The translations under genes and the position numbers were made by a program. The notes under the pieces were generated by a model, which ran no database searches, was not told the origin of the DNA, and saw only the letters and a program-made list of their open reading frames with translations. Of a stretch of 37,071 nucleotides of DNA, positions 1-5,929 are shown one piece after another. Position 1 is the stretch's first letter, and each line of letters starts with the position of its first letter. This DNA comes from Chitinophagaceae bacterium UBA2793 (lineage in GTDB: Bacteria > Bacteroidota > Bacteroidia > Chitinophagales > Chitinophagaceae), in NCBI GenBank assembly GCA_002352045.1, contig DEHT01000015.1, positions 1-37,071 of the forward strand, read 5' to 3'.

Positions 1-779
1 AGGCAGCATTTCAATCGGCCACACTGGCCACTTAGTTTTGCCTGGTTGATGCTTAGGTTTTGATAGCGGGCAGCATTGGTATTTACACTTTTAAAATCGG
101 TGAGCCAGGTACTGCAGCAGAGCTCACGGCCACAACTGCCAATGCCACCAACTTTTCCGGCTTCTTGCCTTGCACCAATTTGGCGCATTTCAACTTTTAC
201 TTTAAACTCGGCAGCGTATAGTTTAATGAGTTCTCTAAAATCAACCCGGTCGTCGGCAATGTAAAAGAAAGTGGCTTTACGGCCATCGGCCTGCACTTCC
301 ACTTCGGCCATTTTTAGTTCCAACTTTAACTGGCGGGCAATGGCACGGCTGCGAATCAACACCTGTGCTTCACGGGCTTTGTTTTCGGCCATCTTGCTCA
401 TGTCCATTTCGCTGGCTCTACGCAATACTTTTTTTATATCGGGGCTTTGCTCGTCAATTTTATTTTTTTTCAATTGCAGGCGCACCAGTTCGCCGGTGAG
501 GTTTACCATGCCTACATCAAAACCGTTCACCCCTTCCACGGCAATCATTTCGCCTTTTTCAAAATATTGAAGCGATGCATTTTTGAAATAATCTTTTCGG
601 CTACCGTTATTAAAACTCACTTCTATAATGCGGCAATTACTTTCGGGGTCGGCAAAGGGAAGATTGGCCAACCAGTCGAACACATTCATTCGGTTGCAAC
701 CGCCACTGGCGCAATGCCCATGACTTTTACAGCCTCCCGGAGCTCCATCTTTACCGGTTCCACATGATCCACATCCCAT
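1..779 (-). CDS. ricT: RicT/YaaT-type PSP1-domain protein, partial (3' end outside window)
   Basis: Reading from the ATG at 777-779, the frame is open to the window edge (259 codons seen); the C-terminus is missing. The N-terminus is Cys-rich (Cys at about 3, 6, 17, 23, 28), followed by the PSP1 core. Two further Cys clusters, GSCGRELCCSTW and GQCGRLKCC, near the end are hallmarks of RicT. In Bacillus, RicT (YaaT) belongs to the RicAFT complex, binds [4Fe-4S] clusters and affects RNA processing; the role in Bacteroidota is inferred. It follows holB on the same strand, a neighbour pair I recall from other Bacteroidota, where gldH often comes next, but that would be outside this window. An 8-bp-word array lies directly upstream of the start. 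Identification is strong; function is family-based. Confidence 0.9.
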   Translation of the reverse strand, partial: MGCGSCGTGKDGAPGGCKSHGHCASGGCNRMNVFDWLANLPFADPESNCRIIEVSFNNGSRKDYFKNASLQYFEKGEMIAVEGVNGFDVGMVNLTGELVRLQLKKNKIDEQSPDIKKVLRRASEMDMSKMAENKAREAQVLIRSRAIARQLKLELKMAEVEVQADGRKATFFYIADDRVDFRELIKLYAAEFKVKVEMRQIGARQEAGKVGGIGSCGRELCCSTWLTDFKSVNTNAARYQNLSINQAKLSGQCGRLKCC

Positions 780-782
780 GGG

Positions 783-821
783 TATAGTTAATTAAGTTGA
801 TTAGTAAATTAGTTAATAAGG
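783..821. repeat. degenerate 8-bp-word array upstream of ricT
   Basis: About four consecutive variants of an 8-bp word (GTTAATTA, AGTTGATT, AGTAAATT, AGTTAATA) fill the gap next to the ricT start codon. The words resemble those of the array at 26471-26540. Confidence 0.6.
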
Positions 822-838
822 AGGTGGAAAGTTTTTAT

Positions 839-890
839 GTACCCGGCTGCAATACTACTATTGAGCTTTAGTGGCGTCGCACACTTTTAC
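839..890 (+). repeat. bipartite dispersed element, copy A
   Basis: GTACCCGGC (839-847), a 23-bp spacer and GTGGCGTCGCAC (871-882), followed by ACTTTTAC. The same two boxes with a 22-bp spacer recur in reverse orientation at 35618-35668. Only these two copies were found by eye. Confidence 0.75.
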
Positions 891-902
891 ACTATATCTA
901 TA

Positions 903-938
903 TTCGGCAGGCAGGCTCCTTAAAGGTTTGCCGCCGAA
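903..938. other. GC-rich hairpin between holB and ricT
   Basis: TTCGGC (903-908) pairs with GCCGAA (933-938). The stem continues past a bulged A through GGC/GCC, and an inner CCTTTAAAGG-like palindrome forms the tip. No T-run follows, so it is not a classic terminator. It sits next to dispersed element copy A in the holB-ricT gap. Confidence 0.5.
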
Positions 939-1024
939 GGGAGTGACACAACGATGTTGAATATTGATATATGTTGGTTGTCAAATATTCAATTGGGTTA
1001 CACAAATGCTTCCTCACTGTTTCC

Positions 1025-2266
1025 TTAATTAACCAAAATTATGGAATTGTTGCTAATAATGTGGTACAACTTAATGCTGAGGGCATGAAAGAGCATTTTG
1101 GCATTAGCATTTCGCTCAATATAATAAATGGCATTGTCCAGCTCGTGGGTAATTGCTTCCTGCTGTTCTAAAGAACAAAGTTTATTTAATCGTAATGCAA
1201 AGTCATCGTCTTTACTGCCATTGCCGGGGCTTTGGAGCATTCGCAGGCGAAGGGCATGTTCCAGCAAATGAATAAAATACTGAAGGAACTGCTTTTGTTT
1301 TTCACGGCCGGTTTTGCTGATTTCTTCAATCCATTTTACCTGTGCGACCGGACCGGTTTTGGCAATGCTATTGAGCCAGTCTCTTAGCTGAACATCCCAA
1401 TCGTCGTCGGCATGGCTTAGTTGCTGTAATGCTTCCCGGTAATTGCCATTGCTTATTTGGGCTATTTGAGAAGCCTTGCTAATATCAACTTCTTGCTGCT
1501 GCTGTAGTGCCGCTGCAATATCGCCGGCTTGCAACTGGGGTACCTTTATCAACTGTGTACGGCTGAGTATGGTGGGCAATATAAGGTCGTCGTTTTCGGC
1601 TACAAAAATAAACAGGGTATTGGGTGGCGGTTCTTCAATAAGCTTCAACAATTTGTTGCCTTCCTTTCCCAACATTTCGGGCATCCACATGATTAAAATT
1701 TTGTACTCGGCCTCAAAACTTTTCAAGCTCATCATGCGGATTATTTCGTTGCACTCGTGGGCAGTTATATTTCCCTGCTTGTTTTCGGCGTCTATAAACT
1801 GCAACCAGTCGTAACTATTGCCGTAAGGATTTTTTTCTATAAACAGGCGCCACTCCACTATATAGTCGGTACTCACGGGTTTGTCGCCACTTTTTTTAGG
1901 AATTACCGGAAAGGAAAAATGTATATCGGGGTGAATAAGTTTAGATGCTTTAATGCAGGATGGGCAGGTACCGCAGGAATCAATGTTCGTTGTTCGTTTC
2001 TCGTTTCTCGTTTCTCGTTGGTCGTTTTTTGTTTCAGGTTCGGGGTCGCCAAAAAGAGAAGGGGCTTCCGGGCTTTTGGGCGTGGGCTGTGCTTTACCAT
2101 TTACGGTTTCACAAACGGTATATTGAGCCATTGCACGGGCCAGCGAAAGTGCGCCGCTGCCTTCTTTACCTAAAAACAACAGAGCATGGCTTAGCCGGTT
2201 GTGCTGTACCATGTGTACGAGTTGTGCTTTTAATTCGGCTTGGCCTATTACCTGGGAGAATTGCAT
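1025..2266 (-). CDS. holB: DNA polymerase III subunit delta'
   Basis: Clamp-loader subunit of the replicative polymerase, 413 aa. The N-terminus is a RuvB/DnaX-like AAA+ fold. The P-loop region (about residues 33-40, GKEGSGAL) lacks the Walker lysine-threonine, as expected for the non-ATP-binding delta' subunit. Cys 52, 98, 101 and 104 form the zinc module. LIEEPPPNT (about 209-217) and the SRT arginine-finger motif (235-237, usually SRC) follow. Between Cys52 and Cys98 there is an extended linker, part of which is encoded by a 7-bp-word DNA array (residues about 80-95, RETRNEKRTTN). The ATG at 2266 is followed at once by the conserved N-terminus FSQVIGQ. It is transcribed toward ricT. Confidence 0.93.
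   Translation of the reverse strand: MQFSQVIGQAELKAQLVHMVQHNRLSHALLFLGKEGSGALSLARAMAQYTVCETVNGKAQPTPKSPEAPSLFGDPEPETKNDQRETRNEKRTTNIDSCGTCPSCIKASKLIHPDIHFSFPVIPKKSGDKPVSTDYIVEWRLFIEKNPYGNSYDWLQFIDAENKQGNITAHECNEIIRMMSLKSFEAEYKILIMWMPEMLGKEGNKLLKLIEEPPPNTLFIFVAENDDLILPTILSRTQLIKVPQLQAGDIAAALQQQQEVDISKASQIAQISNGNYREALQQLSHADDDWDVQLRDWLNSIAKTGPVAQVKWIEEISKTGREKQKQFLQYFIHLLEHALRLRMLQSPGNGSKDDDFALRLNKLCSLEQQEAITHELDNAIYYIERNANAKMLFHALSIKLYHIISNNSIILVN
1985..2035. repeat. heptanucleotide-word array inside holB
   Basis: Consecutive 7-bp words of the CGTTTCT type (three exact, flanked by CGTTGTT/CGTTGGT-like variants) are translated as part of the linker before the HolB zinc module. The same word family fills the pyrD 5' region at 35410-35498. 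Confidence 0.75.
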
Positions 2267-2310
2267 AGTTGCAAAGTAAAAGGTAAAAAGTAAAAATTAA
2301 AAATTTGGAA
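2267..2310. repeat. A-rich heptamer array at the holB start codon
   Basis: Variants of AAGTAAA (AGGTAAA, AAGTAAA, AATTAAA) repeat with a 7-bp period and run to within a few bases of the holB ATG. They would form most of the holB 5' leader. Confidence 0.5.
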
Positions 2311-2317
2311 TACAGGG

Positions 2318-2414
2318 GAACGCAGATTTATATGATTGTTATGATGCGTGTATGATTTACTTTTTAAAAAGAAAAAAATCAATTAAATCATAATTATCAG
2401 CTCAAGCAGCGTTC
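2318..2414. repeat. imperfect ~97-bp palindromic intergenic element
   Basis: The element opens with GAACGC (2318-2323) and closes with GCGTTC (2409-2414). The arms contain ATGATT/AATCAT words, and the centre is the perfect palindrome CTTTTTAAAAAG (2360-2371). The two ends are equidistant from the centre. It fills the gap between the peroxidase stop codon and the holB start. Confidence 0.55.
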
Positions 2415-2436
2415 TAAAAAATGGATTTATCAATTA

Positions 2437-3003
2437 TTACAATTTTCCCGTAATCTCCTCACTTAATGGATTTACCTTACTTGGAAAATAGGCTAGCATA
2501 TTGCCATTTTCGTCTATTAAAAACTTATTGAAATTCCAGCGTATTTCGGCATCCAATACGCCATTCTCGGTTTTTTGCGTAAGCCATTTGTATATGGGTG
2601 CTATATCATCGCCCTTTACCGAAATTTTGGCTGCCATAGGAAAACTAACGCCATAATTTTTTTGACAGAATTCATTTATTTCTGCATTGGTACCCGGCTC
2701 CTGTGCGCCAAAATTATTGGCCGGAAATCCTACTATCACCAACTTTTCTTTGTATTGGGTATATAGCTGCTCCAACTCTTTGTATTGAGGAGTATAACCA
2801 CATTTTGAAGCTGTATTTACAATCAATATTTTTTTTCCTTTAAAGGTTGAAAAGTCAATGGAGCCGCCGTCTAATGCTGCTACTTTAAAAGAATAAATGT
2901 TTTGCAGCACAACAGGTCTTTCTGCAAAAGCAGTTGCTTTTTCTTTTTTTGAACCTGCCATACAACCTATGAGTGCAATAGAAAGAGTGAGTGCCTTTAT
3001 CAT
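2437..3003 (-). CDS. glutathione peroxidase family lipoprotein (Cys-type)
   Basis: 188-aa thiol peroxidase reducing hydroperoxides; bacterial Cys-type members are usually thioredoxin-dependent. The N-terminus is a lipoprotein signal with lipobox LIGC (Cys14), so the mature protein should be membrane-anchored. The peroxidatic cysteine is Cys68 in NTASKCGYT, where animal enzymes may have selenocysteine. The rest of the tetrad is Gln101 in FGAQEP and Trp156-Asn157 in RWNFNKF. Cys113 is the likely resolving cysteine. A TATTTTTG -7-like box lies 27 bases upstream. The lipoprotein anchor is less usual than the cytosolic form. The family call is firm; the physiological reductant is unknown. Confidence 0.92.
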   Translation of the reverse strand: MIKALTLSIALIGCMAGSKKEKATAFAERPVVLQNIYSFKVAALDGGSIDFSTFKGKKILIVNTASKCGYTPQYKELEQLYTQYKEKLVIVGFPANNFGAQEPGTNAEINEFCQKNYGVSFPMAAKISVKGDDIAPIYKWLTQKTENGVLDAEIRWNFNKFLIDENGNMLAYFPSKVNPLSEEITGKL

Positions 3004-3029
3004 GATGAAATGTTTTATAAGATGAACTA

Positions 3030-3037
3030 CAAAAATA
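3030..3037 (-). promoter_or_regulatory. -7-like element upstream of the peroxidase gene
   Basis: TATTTTTG on the minus strand matches the Bacteroidota TAnnTTTG consensus and lies 27 bases before the start codon. No clear -33 TTG was found at the right spacing. Confidence 0.4.
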
Positions 3038-3120
3038 TTATAGTTAGTATATTTTGCTTTTTGAAATTAGAAAAAATTTATTCAAAAAAAATTCGAAAAA
3101 CGAAGATTTAAAAAGTGGTT

Positions 3121-4518
3121 CTACTGCTTTTCGTAGCAACCAATATCGGGCAAGCCTACCGGCCGGCCATTATTATCCAAGTCTTTATTAATGGCCGATG
3201 CCGCAGCAGCTTCCAATGCAGGAGACGGGTTTTTGGTAAACCGGAAATCGTAATATTTATTACTTGCATCAATGCTATCGAAAAGCGGCTCCTGGTTTTT
3301 TATCACATTGGTCAATACAGCATTTGGAGGATCAACTTGAGAACGATAAAGGCAGTTGGTAAAACTTACGGTAAACGGAAGCGCTCCTTGTTTTCCTACT
3401 ACTAATTCGTTTTCAATAAATCCTGCATCGCCCCAAAAAATACAATTGGAAAAATTTGCATTCAGTTCATTTGTAACAACTGCAGCATTTTGAGTAACAA
3501 AGTTGAGCACTGTGAGCACCGGCGTTTTGTGCAATAAGTAGTTGTTGGAAAAAGAAGCTGCCGTACAATGAGTAAACGAATAATTGCCACCACCCTGTAC
3601 CGCAATGTTGTTGGCACAATTGCTAATTAAAACATTGCTTGCGTTGATGCTGCTGTTAATGGCTAATATGCCGGCGTCGTACGCATTGCTAATGCTGCAT
3701 TGCAGCAAAAGCAATTTAGGGTTGCTGTTAGTTGCCGGCTGGTCAACCACCATTGCCTGGTAAGCATTTTTAATTTCTACAAATTGAAAAATATTATCAA
3801 TGCTGCTGCTTCGAAAAATAATGCCAGGCCAGCTTGCCGGAAAATCGTTGTAGGGCGCATCTAAACGATTGCCGCTAAAAGTAATTTTATTGAAAGCATC
3901 ACCAATGGCATTGATGCTACCATCTACAATAATGGGAGCATTGGCATGAGCATAAATTTTAGTGCCGGGTGGTATAGTGAGCGTAACGCCTTCTTCCACA
4001 TGCAGGTAATCTAAAATTACATAGGGCTTGGTATTGGTAAAGCTTGTATTGCTTGTAATGCTAAGGCCATTAATAAAATTGGCGTTTTGGCCATAGGCTT
4101 CTAATTGCACCCAGCGCTGGTTTCCGTTATATTGTATAGAAATGCTATCGCTAATTATAAAAGGAAGGTTGGCTGCGGTAGGGTTAACGGTTACAGAAAC
4201 AAAAACATAGATACTGTCTTCGGCAGCAATGGCAATATTGCTGAGTTGGTTTGTGGCAACACCATTAATGTTTAAACGAAAAGATGAACTATTGCCGCCC
4301 ATTAATTTTATTTCGCTTAGTTGTAGGGGTTGTTCATTATCGTTTCTTATTTTAAAAGATTGAGTTACGGAACCTACAGAAGTAAATACGGTATCGAAGC
4401 GTAGAGAGTCGGTGCTTATGTTTAGCCTGGCATCGCCACTGGTTATAAAGCTGTCTTTTTTACAAGCGAATAGACTTAGCAGAAATATTGTTCCCAAAAA
4501 AAGCAGTGAATTTTTCAT
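3121..4518 (-). CDS. surface lipoprotein with predicted right-handed beta-helix (choice-of-anchor Q type)
   Basis: I place the start at 4518, giving 465 aa, because this Met begins a proper lipoprotein signal (MKNSLLFLG...LFACKKD). An upstream in-frame Met at 4566 would add 16 residues before it. The N-terminal ~110 mature residues look like a beta-sandwich (RFDTVFTSVGSVTQSFKI). The middle is repetitive with short hydrophobic strands and Asn turns, as in parallel beta-helix proteins. The C-terminus ends in GLPDIGCYEKQ, matching the closing motif of choice-of-anchor Q domain proteins. Such proteins are common, functionally unassigned outer-membrane lipoproteins of Bacteroidota. No catalytic residues can be named. 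Confidence 0.75.
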   Translation of the reverse strand: MKNSLLFLGTIFLLSLFACKKDSFITSGDARLNISTDSLRFDTVFTSVGSVTQSFKIRNDNEQPLQLSEIKLMGGNSSSFRLNINGVATNQLSNIAIAAEDSIYVFVSVTVNPTAANLPFIISDSISIQYNGNQRWVQLEAYGQNANFINGLSITSNTSFTNTKPYVILDYLHVEEGVTLTIPPGTKIYAHANAPIIVDGSINAIGDAFNKITFSGNRLDAPYNDFPASWPGIIFRSSSIDNIFQFVEIKNAYQAMVVDQPATNSNPKLLLLQCSISNAYDAGILAINSSINASNVLISNCANNIAVQGGGNYSFTHCTAASFSNNYLLHKTPVLTVLNFVTQNAAVVTNELNANFSNCIFWGDAGFIENELVVGKQGALPFTVSFTNCLYRSQVDPPNAVLTNVIKNQEPLFDSIDASNKYYDFRFTKNPSPALEAAAASAINKDLDNNGRPVGLPDIGCYEKQ

Positions 4519-4603
4519 TACAAACAAATCTACAATAAACTTATGGCTGCCGAAGTTTTTCTCCATAGTTTTCTTTTACTGTGCAATGTGGGGGTTACAT
4601 TTA

Positions 4604-5602
4604 TTATTTGGATACATCTAAAGGATGGTTGCTTACATTTACTTTTTTCCCTTTTATGTGTTTGTCTAAAAAGTTTATGAGCCTGCGTTCAATAACATTA
4701 TTTTGATTTTTGTTGCCAGAAAGTTGCGGAGCAAGGGCCTTGCTATTGTAAGAAAAGTGGTTGCCTCTCGGAACTATTAATCCATAGCTAGGGCTTGGAG
4801 AGTTTGAATAGCAAAAAGCAGCATACACATTTTCTCGTTTTGCAGCAATGGCCTGCTTGTGTTCTTTGGCCCCATAAAAATATGCGGTAGGAAAGTTGAG
4901 TGATTGAAAAAAGGATGCGTCAAAGTATCGCTGCTGTTGAAAGAGCCAGTTTAGCTCTCCCATTGAGAAAAAAAACATAGCCTTTGGATGATAATTATTT
5001 TCCAGCGCTTTTAATACCGTCCAGCCACCCATTGAATGGCCTCCAAGAATTAAATTTTCAGGATGAACACTAAAAAAATCATTGGTGTGTAAATGGTCAA
5101 TTACAGTTTTAATTTCTGCAATCCTGTATAAATATTTTGTACCATTATTAAAAGGATTGTTTTTGAGATGTTGTATTGCAGCTTTTAAATTGCCCGATGA
5201 AAACCCTTCTATTCGGGCACATTGTACGGCATCGGAATGATCGGGACTGGCTACTATATATCCATTCCTGGCCAATGCTTCACAAATTTCAACAGAACCT
5301 ATTCCACTTCCCGAGAAGCCATGTGAAAAAACAATCCATGGATAATTTTTAGCTGCAATGGAGCCATTAAAGGCTACCTTACCAGTAATAGGAATTTGGT
5401 TAGCGGCTGTATTGTATGTATAAGTTTTTTCATTGTCGGCACTGGGATACCAAATTGAAATTGATAAATTGCCTCCAACGGGATTTGAAATTATTATTTT
5501 TTTATAGCCCGCATTTATTTTTTTGTTTGGCGAAATGGTTGCCATATTGTTACCAGTTAATAAAAAAGGGAACAGCATTAATTTGAAGATAAGGTTTACC
5601 AT
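4604..5602 (-). CDS. alpha/beta hydrolase (lipase/cutinase/PAF-acetylhydrolase-like)
   Basis: 332 aa. The N-terminus is hydrophobic (residues about 4-16), suggesting export. The oxyanion-hole region is VFSHGFSGSG (91-100), the nucleophile elbow is GGHSMGG with Ser190, and the likely catalytic His is His282 in PRGNHFSYN. An acidic member of the triad, probably within about 220-250, cannot be fixed by eye. The pattern resembles the dienelactone-hydrolase / chlorophyllase / PET-hydrolase-like branch that cleaves esters. It lies just upstream of the beta-helix lipoprotein gene on the same strand with an 85-bp gap. Substrate unknown. Confidence 0.85.
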   Translation of the reverse strand: MVNLIFKLMLFPFLLTGNNMATISPNKKINAGYKKIIISNPVGGNLSISIWYPSADNEKTYTYNTAANQIPITGKVAFNGSIAAKNYPWIVFSHGFSGSGIGSVEICEALARNGYIVASPDHSDAVQCARIEGFSSGNLKAAIQHLKNNPFNNGTKYLYRIAEIKTVIDHLHTNDFFSVHPENLILGGHSMGGWTVLKALENNYHPKAMFFFSMGELNWLFQQQRYFDASFFQSLNFPTAYFYGAKEHKQAIAAKRENVYAAFCYSNSPSPSYGLIVPRGNHFSYNSKALAPQLSGNKNQNNVIERRLINFLDKHIKGKKVNVSNHPLDVSK

Positions 5603-5929
5603 AACAAGTTTGGGTTTAAGATTTCAAAATAAATCTAAAGTTTAAAAATAGGTTCAATTTTTTAGAACCCTTACATTTTTTAAGTGTTTCAAAGGGCATC
5701 ATTTTTTAGATTTCATGTATCAATAAATTAATTTTTGAAAAGCTGAATATTAAGCATGAATATTTTATTTCGCCGGCAACTTGCTTGATGAAGCCATAGG
5801 GTTTCAACTTTTTGCAAATAGAAATAGAATGCTAACTCTGGTTTTAATTATAGTTTTGGAATTTAGTATAGTTGTGTTTAGATTCATAATAATTTAAACC
5901 GGTTCAATACAAACTATCTAATTATAAAT
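5603..5929. other. divergent intergenic region between hydrolase and P-type ATPase
   Basis: 327 bp, AT-rich, between divergent start codons. It holds a small hairpin (GGTTC, 9-base loop, GAACC, about 5651-5669). It also holds a 22-codon frame at 5829-5897 encoding a very hydrophobic peptide beginning MLTLVLIIVLEF, ending 32 bases before the ATPase. The peptide may be chance in AT-rich DNA. No convincing paired -33/-7 promoter was found. Confidence 0.5.

Noticed and set aside
5855..5874. TTTG and TATAGTTG as a promoter for the P-type ATPase
   Set aside because: Spacing of the boxes is only about 8 bases, far below the ~19 expected.
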